From: Pedosphaera sp.
GTDB lineage: Bacteria > Verrucomicrobiota > Verrucomicrobiia > Limisphaerales > SXTU01
Direction of reading: 5' to 3'
Length of the DNA stretch: 12,366 nt
NCBI GenBank assembly: GCA_009695395.1
Contig: SIBB01000056.1
Location: 1 to 12,366 of the forward strand
This document shows, one piece after another, positions 1-7,055 of this stretch. Numbering within the stretch: position 1 is the stretch's first letter; each line of letters begins with the position of its first letter. The position numbers were made by a program, and so were the translations under genes. The notes beneath the pieces were generated by a model. It worked only from the letters and a program-made list of their open reading frames with translations. It ran no database searches and had not been told where the DNA came from.

Positions 1-560
1 ACTGCGGCGTGCTCGCGGCGCACATTGATTTCTTCCCGACCCTCGCCGAAATCACTGGCGCGAAGCTGACGGACGAAGTGAAGAAACAAGTCGAGGGCCG
101 CAGCTTGGTGTCTTTGCTAGAGAAGCCGACCGGCACCCTGCCTGATCGCGTTCAAGTTACGCATCTCGGTCGGTGGCCGAAAATGTCCGACCCCAACTTA
201 GCAAAGTTCTCCATGTGCAGCGTGCGCAACACCCGTTGGCAACTGATCTCCCCCAACGGGGGCGCGGAGCCCAAGTGGCAGCTCTTCGACGTGCAAGCCG
301 ACCCCGGCCAGCAGACCGACGTCGCCGCGCAAAACCCCGACGTGGTGAAGCGACTCGCCGCCGCCTACGATCAGTGGTGGAACGATTGCCAGCCGCTGCT
401 CGTGAACGAAAAGGTCGTCGGCCCGAAACTAAATCCGTTCGCCGAACTCTACTGGAAGCAATTCGGCGGCAGCCCCACCGAGGCGGATTACAAACGGATG
501 GACCCCGCCCGCACCCTCGAAGCATCCGAGGGAAAGAAGAAGGCGAAGGCGAAGCAGTAA
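1..560 (+). CDS. Arylsulfatase family protein, C-terminal part (5' end outside window)
   Basis: This is the C-terminal end of a sulfatase (alkaline-phosphatase superfamily), an enzyme that hydrolyses sulfate esters, in this group often on polysaccharides outside the cytoplasm. The reading frame is already open at the first base and ends with TAA at 558-560. Near the start it shows the HIDFFPTLAEITGA segment, the usual sulfatase 'hxDlxPTlxxlaG' motif. Further on, a 'WQLFDVQADPGQQTDVA' segment followed by 'VVKRLAAAYDQWW' matches the family's closing 'eLYDlxxDPxExxnLA...' region. The catalytic Cys/Ser-x-Pro-x-Arg site and N-terminal metal ligands would lie upstream of the window, so activity and substrate cannot be judged. 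The tail is lysine-rich (KKKAKAKQ), which looks like a disordered end. It converges on the gene ending at 665. Confidence 0.88.
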   Translation, partial: CGVLAAHIDFFPTLAEITGAKLTDEVKKQVEGRSLVSLLEKPTGTLPDRVQVTHLGRWPKMSDPNLAKFSMCSVRNTRWQLISPNGGAEPKWQLFDVQADPGQQTDVAAQNPDVVKRLAAAYDQWWNDCQPLLVNEKVVGPKLNPFAELYWKQFGGSPTEADYKRMDPARTLEASEGKKKAKAKQ

Positions 561-663
561 GCCGTGCCGGCGGTTTGCAACCGCCGTCTGTGGCTACCGA
601 CAGTCTGAACGCACTCTCCCACAGCCAACGCGCAACGCGGCGGTTGCAAACCGCCGGCACGGC
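561..663. repeat. Paired-hairpin inverted repeat (REP/BIME-like), perfect 26-bp arms
   Basis: Arms at 561-586 and 638-663 are exact reverse complements (26/26) around a 51-bp spacer. Each arm is also a small hairpin: an 8-bp stem CGGCGGTT/AACCGCCG with a 3-nt loop (568-586 and 638-656). The spacer holds a further 6-bp pairing, CTGTGG 588-593 with CCACAG 619-624. The element starts on the base after the sulfatase TAA and ends 1 bp before the stop codon of the convergent gene. There is no T-tract, so it is not a classic intrinsic terminator, but it could end or stabilise both transcripts. The two-inverted-hairpin architecture is that of REP/BIME elements; assigning it to such a family is inference. 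Confidence 0.85.
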
Positions 664-664
664 A

Positions 665-1693
665 TCAAGGCTCCGCGAGCCGCACGCGGTAGAAGCGGCG
701 GGGCAGCGTCAGCGGCGCGCTGTCCAGCACGTCGAAGAGCCCGTCCAGCGCGCTGTTCGTCGCCACCGCGTCCCACCGCGTCAGGTTCGTTGAGACCTCG
801 ATGGCGTTGCGCGTCGCCTGCTCGGCCTGCACCTGAAGTCGGAGTTGTCCGTCGCCCTGCCGCGTCGCGGAGAGCAGTGCCGGCGTGGCGATGCGCGGCT
901 CACCGGCTATCTGGTAGTTGTCGAACACGAGGTAGTTGTTCCCCGCGCTACCCGGCGTGCGGATGGCCCACACCGCGTCGATGTCGCCGAGGTTTAGAGC
1001 CGCATTGGTCGTGGTGATGGGCAGGGGTGTGGTGAGCACTGTGCCGTCGAGTGATGCCTGCCAGCGGTTGCGCGGGAAGTTCAGCGTCACGGCCAGTTCA
1101 TGCACCGCGCCGCGCGTGAACTGAAAGCCCGTGCTCACGAAACCACCCCCGCCGTCCAGCGCGTAGTTGATGCCTGTGGAGGCGTTGTCGAAGTCCAGCG
1201 TGAGGAGCCGGTTGGAGCTGGTGTTGTAGAAGCTCCAGCGGAAGTCGTCGCGGCGGCCGTCGGTCGAGTCCACCACGAGCATCGTCACGGAGAACGTGAC
1301 GACGCTCAGGTTCGTCGGCACCGGCGCGAGGTTCACGGGCCGCCAGACGTTGTTGAACTCCGGCGCGCCCGGCGCGCCGAAGCCGATGTAAGCCGACTGC
1401 CCTGCCCCAGGGATGAAGTCATTCACCACGCCATTGCCGCCCGAGCCCTCGTGCCGCCAGCCGTTCTGCCCGCTCAAGGTGAAGTTAGTGGAGTAACCCT
1501 CAAACACTTCGAAGCCCGTGCGGTAGATGAGCGTGGCGGCGGAGGCCGGCAGCAACACCGACAGCAGCACGAAGGCGCAAGCCAGTGCCCGCAGGCCCAA
1601 ACGAATGGAGCGCGGACGCCCACGTCTGCAATCCCTCGGCCTCGACAAACATCTGCTGCGGACGTAGGCGTCCGCGCTCCGCTCAAAATCCAT
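665..1693 (-). CDS. Secreted jelly-roll-like protein of unknown function with verrucomicrobial C-terminal tail
   Basis: I do not recognise a specific function. From position 1600 downward the protein has a hydrophobic signal segment (LACAFVLLSVLLPASA), then 'TLIYRTGFE..EGY' and 'LSGQNGW'. About 200 residues rich in beta-type patterns follow, with NxW and 'VFDNYQIAG' segments typical of LamG/concanavalin-like jelly rolls. The last ~60 residues (IEVSTNLTRWDAVATNS ... RRFYRVRLAEP) match a tail often seen on exported verrucomicrobial proteins. The start is uncertain. ATG at 1693 has a weak GGGGA upstream and gives 342 aa. ATG at 1711 gives 348 aa but lies 18 bp from the divergent gene. TTG at 1600 (311 aa) would begin just before the signal peptide. 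The segment 1607-1680 is an inverted repeat that would encode an Arg-rich N-terminal extension, so the shortest start may be the original one. The region from 1600 down to the stop is well supported. Confidence 0.72.
   Translation of the reverse strand: MDFERSADAYVRSRCLSRPRDCRRGRPRSIRLGLRALACAFVLLSVLLPASAATLIYRTGFEVFEGYSTNFTLSGQNGWRHEGSGGNGVVNDFIPGAGQSAYIGFGAPGAPEFNNVWRPVNLAPVPTNLSVVTFSVTMLVVDSTDGRRDDFRWSFYNTSSNRLLTLDFDNASTGINYALDGGGGFVSTGFQFTRGAVHELAVTLNFPRNRWQASLDGTVLTTPLPITTTNAALNLGDIDAVWAIRTPGSAGNNYLVFDNYQIAGEPRIATPALLSATRQGDGQLRLQVQAEQATRNAIEVSTNLTRWDAVATNSALDGLFDVLDSAPLTLPRRFYRVRLAEP
1607..1680. repeat. Second paired-hairpin inverted repeat (REP/BIME-like), 23-bp arms
   Basis: Arms at 1607-1629 and 1658-1680 pair as reverse complements at 21 of 23 positions around a 28-bp spacer. 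As in the element at 561-663, each arm is itself a hairpin: 7-bp stem 1612-1618/1623-1629 with loop CCCA and one G.T pair, and 7-bp stem 1658-1664/1669-1675 with loop TAGG. The sequence (GGAGCGCGGACG...) differs from the first element, so this would be a different family. It lies between the divergent signal-peptide segments of the genes at 665-1693 (-) and 1730-3475 (+), or within the N-terminal codons of the minus-strand gene, depending on its true start. Confidence 0.8.
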
Positions 1694-1729
1694 TTGTCCC
1701 CGCGCACTCATGTAGCCAGTATCAAAACC

Positions 1730-3475
1730 ATGTTCAGCCCTTTGTTTCGACGCATCTTCTCCTTCGCCCTGCCAAGTCTCTTTGCGCTCGTCGCGGCGGC
1801 CGCCGAGCCCGCCGATTTCATCCTGCGCAACGCCAAGGTCGCCACCGTGGATGCGAAGTTCAGCCTCGCGCAAGCCATCGCCGTGCGCGGCGACAAGCTC
1901 ATAGCCGTTGGCAGCAACGCGGACCTCGCCAAGCTCGCCGGGCCGAACACGCGCATCGTGGACGCGAAGGGCCGGCTCGTCATCCCCGGTCTCATGGACT
2001 CCCACACGCACCCGAGTGGCGCGAGCCTGTATGAGTTCGACCACGCGATGCCGGAGATGGAATCCATCGCGGACGTGCTGGCCTACATCAAGTCACGCGC
2101 TGCCATCGCGCCGGAGGGTCAGTGGATTACGACCTCGCAGATCTTCATCACGCGGCTGAAGGAGCAGCGTTACCCCACCCGCGCCGAGCTGGACGCCGCC
2201 GCGCCGAAGCATCCCGTCGCCTTCCAGACCGGACCGGACGCCTCGGTCAACTCACTCGCGCTCCATCTCAACAAGATTGACCGCAACTTCCAAATCCCCG
2301 CCGGCGTGCCCGGCAAGATCGAGAAGGACGCCGCAGGCGAACCCACCGGCATCCTCCGCACGTCCGGCAACTACTTCAAAACCGGCAACACCGGTGCCCG
2401 CAGCGCGACTGAGGCCCAGCGCACCGAGCGGTTAGTCGCGCTCTTCAAGGACTACAACTCCGTCGGCATCACCACCATCTGCGACCGCAATGCCGGCCTC
2501 GGGGCCATCGAGAGCTACGCGAAGTTGCGCGACGCGGGGGCGTTGACCGTGCGCGTGAGTGCCTCGCAGGGCGTCGGCTCGCTCGGCGAGTTGGCGAAGA
2601 TTCAGGAGAGCATCCGCGCCGTGGCGAAGCACAAGCTGCACACCGAGAACGACGACTGGGTGCGCATCATCGGCATCAAGATGTTCCTCGACGGCGGGAT
2701 GCTCACGGGCAGCGCCTACATGAGGGAGCCGTGGGGCTTGAGCGAGATTTACTCCATCACCGACCCGCAGTATCGCGGCGTGCTGTTCATCCCGAAGGAG
2801 CGGCTCAAGCCGATGGTCCGCACCGCCGTGGAGAGCGGCCTGCAATTCACCGCGCACTCCGTCGGCGACGGCGCGGTCCACACGCTGATGGAGGTTTACG
2901 AAGAGCTGGCGAAGGAAGGTTTGCCCATCCGCCAGACGCGTGCGTGCGTCACGCACAGCAACTTCATGAGCAAGGAATCGGTCGAGACCGCCGCGCGGCT
3001 CGGCGTCGTCTTGGACATCCAGCCGGCGTGGCTCTACCTCGACACGCGGACGCTCACGAAGCAGTTCGGCTACGACCGCCTGCGCTACTTCCAGCCGCTT
3101 AAGAGCATCTTCGCGGCGGGCGGCCTGGTGGGAGGCGGGTCGGACCACATGCAGAAGATCGGCTCGTTCCGCAGCGTGAATCCCTACAACCCCTTTCTCG
3201 GTATGCAGACCGCGATCACGCGTCGGGCGAAGTGGCACGAGGGCCAGTTGCACCCCGAGGAGGCGCTCACGCGCGAGGAGGCGCTGCGTTTCTACACCAT
3301 CAACAACGCGCAACTCCTCTTCAAAGAAACCCGCACCGGCTCGCTCGAACCCGGCAAGCTCGCCGACCTCGCCCTGCTCGACACCGACTTACTCACCTGC
3401 GCGGAGGACAAAATCGCGCAGACCAAGGCGCTCCTCACGATGGTGGGCGGCAAAGTGGTGTGGGAGGCGAAGTAG
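1730..3475 (+). CDS. Exported amidohydrolase family 3 (YtcJ-like) metal-dependent hydrolase
   Basis: The 581-aa protein belongs to the amidohydrolase superfamily, family 3: metal-dependent TIM-barrel hydrolases acting on amide or related C-N bonds. The substrate cannot be told. ATG at 1730 is chosen because it opens a signal peptide (MFSPLFRRIFSFALPSLFAL then VAAAAEPAD), while the frame upstream runs through the inverted repeat and antisense coding DNA. Visible motifs: the HxH metal pair H92-T-H94 in 'VIPGLMDSHTHPSG'; K317 in 'IGIKMFLDGG'; H376 in 'FTAHSVGDGAV'; H409 in 'CVTHSNFM'; D472 in 'GGGSDHM'. The C-terminal beta-sandwich returns with 'TGSLEPGKLADLALLDTDLL'. All expected metal-site positions look present, so it should be active. 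The length is slightly above the usual ~540 aa because of the signal peptide. No clear Shine-Dalgarno sequence precedes the start. It is divergent from the jelly-roll gene and convergent with the membrane-protein gene. Confidence 0.92.
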   Translation: MFSPLFRRIFSFALPSLFALVAAAAEPADFILRNAKVATVDAKFSLAQAIAVRGDKLIAVGSNADLAKLAGPNTRIVDAKGRLVIPGLMDSHTHPSGASLYEFDHAMPEMESIADVLAYIKSRAAIAPEGQWITTSQIFITRLKEQRYPTRAELDAAAPKHPVAFQTGPDASVNSLALHLNKIDRNFQIPAGVPGKIEKDAAGEPTGILRTSGNYFKTGNTGARSATEAQRTERLVALFKDYNSVGITTICDRNAGLGAIESYAKLRDAGALTVRVSASQGVGSLGELAKIQESIRAVAKHKLHTENDDWVRIIGIKMFLDGGMLTGSAYMREPWGLSEIYSITDPQYRGVLFIPKERLKPMVRTAVESGLQFTAHSVGDGAVHTLMEVYEELAKEGLPIRQTRACVTHSNFMSKESVETAARLGVVLDIQPAWLYLDTRTLTKQFGYDRLRYFQPLKSIFAAGGLVGGGSDHMQKIGSFRSVNPYNPFLGMQTAITRRAKWHEGQLHPEEALTREEALRFYTINNAQLLFKETRTGSLEPGKLADLALLDTDLLTCAEDKIAQTKALLTMVGGKVVWEAK

Positions 3476-3626
3476 CGGGTAGGTTGAGGCTCCGTCGAAC
3501 TCTATCTCGAGCGCAGTGAGCATCCCGGCGGTGGCAGCGATGACCAAGAACTTCGCTACGCGTGGCGCTCTTCTCCTGCCTCCTGTTCTCCTGATAAAAT
3601 TTCCACGAGTCTGCACGGGCGACCGC
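3476..3626. other. Convergent intergenic spacer with a polypyrimidine tract
   Basis: This is a 151-bp gap between the convergent amidohydrolase and ABC-exporter-like genes. Positions 3568-3593 form an almost pure C/T tract with CTCCTG repeated three times (polypurine on the minus strand), followed by an A/T-rich TGATAAAATTT. I see no convincing terminator hairpin. A short minus-strand frame can be read through part of it, but nothing supports it as a gene. Confidence 0.5.
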
Positions 3627-5402
3627 TCAATGCTCGTAGTTGCGCAGCCGGCGCAGCGCGAGTTTGAGCGGCACGTAGCCCAGCGCGAGGGACAGCACGA
3701 CGAAGCCTGCGAAGCACGACAGGACAGGCGGGTTGTGCAACTCGTTGTTCCAGCGCCATGGCGAACCCCACGCCAGCAGGAGCACGCTGGCGACGATGTA
3801 GAGGAAGCTCATCACCAGTGCGAAGGTGCCGCCGAAGCCGCTGACAATCTTGCTGGGGTTGTCTTCGCGCAGGTTCGGGTAAAGCACACCGATGCCCAGC
3901 GCCAGCGCATTGAGCGTGAGCGTCATCACCGTGATGGCCCCGGCGAAGTAGGCGGTGCGCTCGGCGGGCATTTGCAGCATGTGGCAGGACAGCGCGATCA
4001 TTCCCAGCGTGATGACCAGCGACGCGCCGGTGACCAGGAGAAACTTGGTCTGCACCACTTGCACCAGCCCCAAGGGCGCGCGACCCACGATCCACAGCCG
4101 TTTGCCTTCGAGCGAGAACTGCGGGAAGACAAAGCGCGTGGTGAGCGTGGCGAGGTTCAGCGAGCAGGCGGCGAGGTTTAGGTAGGAAATCAGGTGCAGC
4201 CAAAATGGACTGCTGATCTGCGAGGTGAAGTGGCGGAGGTTCAAGATATAGACCCCGAGCAACCCGAAGAGGACGAGCGACTGGCCCCATTGCGTGGTGT
4301 CGCGCCAGAACATCCGCACGTCCTTTACCATGAGCGCACGCACGTCTGCGCGCAGCGGTAACAAACGGAAAAGCACTTCCATGAAGCCCGCGCGGTAGTG
4401 GAACTGCCGGCGGCGGTCCTGCAGGTTGCGGAACCATTCCCATTGACCGAACGCGCTGGCGCGGCAGTGAACAATGGACGTGGCATCGTAGAAGAGATTG
4501 CCCATGCGCGTGCAGGCCAGCGTGCCGAAGAAGAGCACATGGCTCAACAGCACCAGCACGTAGAAGCCCGCCGCCGCCCGCGCGCCTTCGGCCCATTGCT
4601 GCACGCTGGCGGAGAGCCAGTAGCTCGGGAGGAAGGGGAATTGCGAGAAGCGCGTCTTGGACAGCAGCCGGTCCAGCACGGCCAGCACGCGCGTCTCCAG
4701 CGACTCTTCGTCCACCAGCTCCGGGCGCAGGTAATACTTCACCGCAAAGAACAGGCCGCACGCGATGACGACGGCGGCCATTTGAAACCCGCGCCGGTCC
4801 AGGAACCGCGCGAGGTTCACCGCCGACCACGCGCCAAACACCGCCGGCAGCACGATGAAGAGACCCACCAGCACGACCGTGAGGCCGTAGAAGTGCCACG
4901 GCACGTTGCGCCACATCCCGTAAGCCCCGAGCAGTGGCGCGATGAGAAAGAGGAACGCCCACGACGCGAGCACCGTGGACTCAAGAAACTTCCACTGGAA
5001 AACCGTCTGCGCCGGAACCGGAAGCGTGAGGAGGAACGCGGTCTCGCGGTTGCGGAAGAAGTTCGAGTAGCTGATGACGAGGTTGCTGAAGAGCAGCAGC
5101 ACAAAGAGGAACGCGAAGAGCAGGAACAGTAGCCGTTCGATGAGCAGTTCGCCGATGCCGGGGAACACACCGATGAACTTCAGTCCGCGATAGAACAACC
5201 CGAACGCCATCACGATGTAGCCGCCGATGAACAGCACGATGATGCCGGTGAGCAGGCTGGACTGCTCGCGCACGGAGCAGAGCCGCCGCCAGGACTGGAG
5301 CAGATTGACCCGCAGCAGGAGCAGCAGCGGGGAACTCGCGGCGGAATCCGGCAAGGCCGGAGACGCGGGACTGGAGTTGGATGGAACCGGCTGCACTGCC
5401 AC
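3627..5402 (-). CDS. Putative ABC-exporter-like multi-pass membrane protein (permease)
   Basis: This 591-aa integral membrane protein has about twelve hydrophobic segments, near residues 50-72, 90-111, 142-163, 172-194, 206-224, 278-296, 373-389, 402-421, 455-474, 484-507, 522-545 and 560-580. The middle soluble part has 'KDVRMFWRDTTQWGQS' (360-375), and 'FSLEGKRLWIVGRAPL' (429-444) follows the eighth segment. Both resemble the conserved parts of putative ABC-2/ABC-exporter permeases of the PVC group and Firmicutes. There is no Walker A or ABC signature motif, so it must work with a separate ATPase, which is not adjacent in this window. The start is probably GTG at 5402 or GTG at 5396; no ATG occurs before residue 65 and no Shine-Dalgarno is visible. 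It lies 15 nt beyond the 3' end of tRNA-Pro on the same strand, which suggests read-through transcription from the tRNA promoter. The transported substrate is unknown. Confidence 0.75.
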   Translation of the reverse strand: MAVQPVPSNSSPASPALPDSAASSPLLLLLRVNLLQSWRRLCSVREQSSLLTGIIVLFIGGYIVMAFGLFYRGLKFIGVFPGIGELLIERLLFLLFAFLFVLLLFSNLVISYSNFFRNRETAFLLTLPVPAQTVFQWKFLESTVLASWAFLFLIAPLLGAYGMWRNVPWHFYGLTVVLVGLFIVLPAVFGAWSAVNLARFLDRRGFQMAAVVIACGLFFAVKYYLRPELVDEESLETRVLAVLDRLLSKTRFSQFPFLPSYWLSASVQQWAEGARAAAGFYVLVLLSHVLFFGTLACTRMGNLFYDATSIVHCRASAFGQWEWFRNLQDRRRQFHYRAGFMEVLFRLLPLRADVRALMVKDVRMFWRDTTQWGQSLVLFGLLGVYILNLRHFTSQISSPFWLHLISYLNLAACSLNLATLTTRFVFPQFSLEGKRLWIVGRAPLGLVQVVQTKFLLVTGASLVITLGMIALSCHMLQMPAERTAYFAGAITVMTLTLNALALGIGVLYPNLREDNPSKIVSGFGGTFALVMSFLYIVASVLLLAWGSPWRWNNELHNPPVLSCFAGFVVLSLALGYVPLKLALRRLRNYEH

Positions 5403-5417
5403 TGCCGAGAGAAAAGA

Positions 5418-5494
5418 TGGTCGGGACGGTGAGATTTGAACTCACGACCTCTTGGACCCGAACCAAGCGCGCTACCAAGCTACGCTACGTCCCG
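5418..5494 (-). tRNA. tRNA-Pro (anticodon CGG), CCA encoded
   Basis: Read on the minus strand, the sequence folds as a complete cloverleaf. The acceptor stem CGGGACG/CGTCCCG is followed by discriminator A and a genomic CCA (5418-5420). The D arm is GCGT...GCGC. The anticodon stem CTTGG/CCAAG encloses loop TTCGGGT, giving anticodon CGG, which reads proline codon CCG. The variable loop is AGGTC. The T arm is GTGAG-TTCAAAT-CTCAC. All stems pair with only a G.T exception in the D stem. CCG is a plausible common codon in this GC-rich genome. Confidence 0.97.
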
Positions 5495-5688
5495 AACCAC
5501 AGGGGCGTGACGCTGCCGGGCGGCTGTTGGAATTGCAACGAAGTTTTTGTGCGGCCAAGAACTTTGGACGCGCGCTTCTCCGTGCCGTGCGCTGCCGCGT
5601 TAAAGTCCCGGAATTTGCGACGCCGCCCTTGACGGCTTGCGCACTTTCCCCTTTTCCCTTTCCTCCCCACCGGGCATAACGCGCCGCC
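5495..5688. other. Divergent intergenic region between tRNA-Pro and lysA
   Basis: This 194-bp region must hold the promoters of the minus-strand tRNA-Pro unit and of lysA. No element with a good sigma-70 match stands out on either strand. A pyrimidine-rich stretch covers 5642-5669 just before lysA. I do not recognise a lysine riboswitch: the region is too short and lacks visible long-range helices. Confidence 0.45.
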
Positions 5689-6987
5689 ATGCATTCATTT
5701 CGTTACGTCGGAAAAGAGCTGAGTTGTGAGGGCGTCACCATCGCGTCGCTCGTGAAGCGGCACGGGACGCCGCTCTACGTCTATTCGCAGGCCACGCTCG
5801 AAGACCACTTCGGCAAGCTCCACGCCGCGCTCGCGCCGTTGGACCACCTCATCTGCTACGCGATGAAGGCCAACTCGAACCAGGCCGTCATGCGCGTGCT
5901 CGCCAACGCGGGCGGCGGCTTTGATACCGTGAGCGAAGGCGAACTACGTCGCGTCATCGCGGCTGGTGGCGACCCCGCCAAGTGCGTCTTCGCGGGCGTG
6001 GGCAAGACCGAGGCGGAGATCGAGTTCGCGCTCAACGCGGGGATCTATTGCTTCAACTGCGAGTCCGAGCCGGAGTTGCAGCGCATCAACAAAGTCGCCG
6101 CTCGCCTCAAGAAAATCGCCCCCGTCGCCGTGCGCGTGAACCCGAACGTGGACGCCGGCACGCACGCGAAGATCACCACCGGCACTTACGACAACAAGTT
6201 CGGCATCGCCTTCGAGGAGGTCGAGGGCGTCTATGCCCGCGCGGCCAAGCTCAAGAACCTCCGCCTGCGCGGCATCCAGACGCACATCGGCTCGCAGCTC
6301 ACGAGCGTGAAGCCCTTCGAGCTGGCGGTGAAGAAACTCCTGCCGCTCGTCACCAAGCTGAACGCCAAATACCACTTCGAGTTCTTCAGCATCGGCGGCG
6401 GCCTGGGCATCATCTACAACCCCGCCCTCGCCAGCAGCGACCCCAAGTGGTGGCAGTCCGCCGCCGCGAAGGGCCTCCTCACCCCCGCCACCTACGCCGC
6501 GACCGTCGTGCCGCTGCTCAAGCCGCTGGGCCTGCGCATCCTCATCGAGCCGGGTCGCTTCATCGTCGGCAACGCCGGCATCCTCGTCACGCGCGTCGAG
6601 TATGTGAAGCGGACCGGGAAGAAGAACTTCGTCATCGTGGACGCCGCCATGAACGACCTCATCCGCCCCGCGTTCTACGACAGCTTCCACGAGATCGTGC
6701 CGCTCACGAAGCAGGGCGGGGCGACCGTCAGCTCCGACGTCGTCGGCCCCATCTGCGAGAGCGGCGACTACTTCTGCAAGGACCGCCCGCTGCCGAAGGT
6801 GGGCGAAGGCGACTGCCTTGCGCTCCTGAGCGCCGGTGCCTACGGCTCCGTGATGGGCTCGAACTACAACTCGCGCTCCCTCCCGACCGAGGTGCTGGTC
6901 AACGGCAAGCAATCCGCCGTCGTCCGCACGCGCCAGCCCGTCGAGGCCATCTGGGGCGACGAGAGCGTGGCGGAGTGGTTGAAGTAG
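5689..6987 (+). CDS. lysA: Diaminopimelate decarboxylase
   Basis: LysA is a PLP-dependent, fold-III decarboxylase that converts meso-2,6-diaminopimelate to L-lysine and CO2, the last step of lysine biosynthesis in the cytoplasm. The 432-aa length is normal for the family. PLP-lysine K60 lies in 'YAMKANSN'. 'GFDTVSEGEL' (78-86), H199 in 'THIGSQ' and the phosphate-binding 'SIGGGLGI' (234-241) follow in order. 'EPGR' (287-290), 'VDAAMNDLIRPAFYD' (317-331), 'CESGD' (356-360, with the C356 expected from the partner subunit's active site) and Y385 in 'GAYGSVMGSNYN' complete the site. ATG at 5689 starts the usual 'F.Y....L.CEGV.I..L..R.GTPLYVY' N-terminus. No Shine-Dalgarno is evident. The gene stands alone, with no dapF or aspartokinase beside it. 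Confidence 0.97.
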   Translation: MHSFRYVGKELSCEGVTIASLVKRHGTPLYVYSQATLEDHFGKLHAALAPLDHLICYAMKANSNQAVMRVLANAGGGFDTVSEGELRRVIAAGGDPAKCVFAGVGKTEAEIEFALNAGIYCFNCESEPELQRINKVAARLKKIAPVAVRVNPNVDAGTHAKITTGTYDNKFGIAFEEVEGVYARAAKLKNLRLRGIQTHIGSQLTSVKPFELAVKKLLPLVTKLNAKYHFEFFSIGGGLGIIYNPALASSDPKWWQSAAAKGLLTPATYAATVVPLLKPLGLRILIEPGRFIVGNAGILVTRVEYVKRTGKKNFVIVDAAMNDLIRPAFYDSFHEIVPLTKQGGATVSSDVVGPICESGDYFCKDRPLPKVGEGDCLALLSAGAYGSVMGSNYNSRSLPTEVLVNGKQSAVVRTRQPVEAIWGDESVAEWLK

Positions 6988-7011
6988 GCTTCAGCCGTTG
7001 CATCCGAAGCC
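6987..7011. other. Short inverted repeat just after lysA
   Basis: GGCTTC (6987-6992) pairs with GAAGCC (7006-7011) across a 13-nt loop, beginning on the last base of the lysA stop codon. No T-run follows, so at best this is a weak 3'-end or terminator-like hairpin. Confidence 0.25.
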
Positions 7012-7055
7012 GCGCGGGCCGATGCCGAGCCTTTGGCAGCCAGCCACACCGCAGG

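Noticed and set aside
561..1680. CRISPR array
   Set aside because: The repeats are inverted pairs of two different sequences, not regularly spaced direct repeats, and there are no cas genes.
1694..1722. Possible promoter TTGTCC-17 nt-CAGTAT for the amidohydrolase
   Set aside because: The -10 match is poor (3/6), and the start site would fall on the ATG itself. It is too weak to annotate.
1100..1729. N-terminal extension of the amidohydrolase frame upstream of ATG 1730
   Set aside because: It runs antisense through the jelly-roll gene and the inverted repeat, and the signal peptide begins at 1730.
1712..2044. N-terminal extension of the jelly-roll protein beyond 1711
   Set aside because: It is antisense to the amidohydrolase signal peptide and first domain, with no motif of its own.
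2432..3313. Minus-strand open frame opposite the amidohydrolase
   Set aside because: It has low-complexity Arg/Val/His/Asp composition, and the plus strand carries the conserved metal-site motifs.
3389..3616. Small minus-strand frame spanning the convergent spacer (contains 'FLVIAATAGMLTALEIEF')
   Set aside because: It overlaps the end of the amidohydrolase, has no start signal or known family, and part of it reads through a polypurine tract.
5629..5680. TTGACG and CATAAC as a lysA promoter
   Set aside because: The spacing between them is about 40 nt, and a better-spaced -35 for CATAAC (TTTTCC) matches only 3/6.
5495..5688. Lysine riboswitch upstream of lysA
   Set aside because: The region is under 200 bp, shared with the tRNA promoter, and shows none of the long helices of the L-box.
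5944..6912. Minus-strand open frame opposite lysA
   Set aside because: Same shadow pattern: no signal peptide, domain or motif, while lysA is unambiguous.
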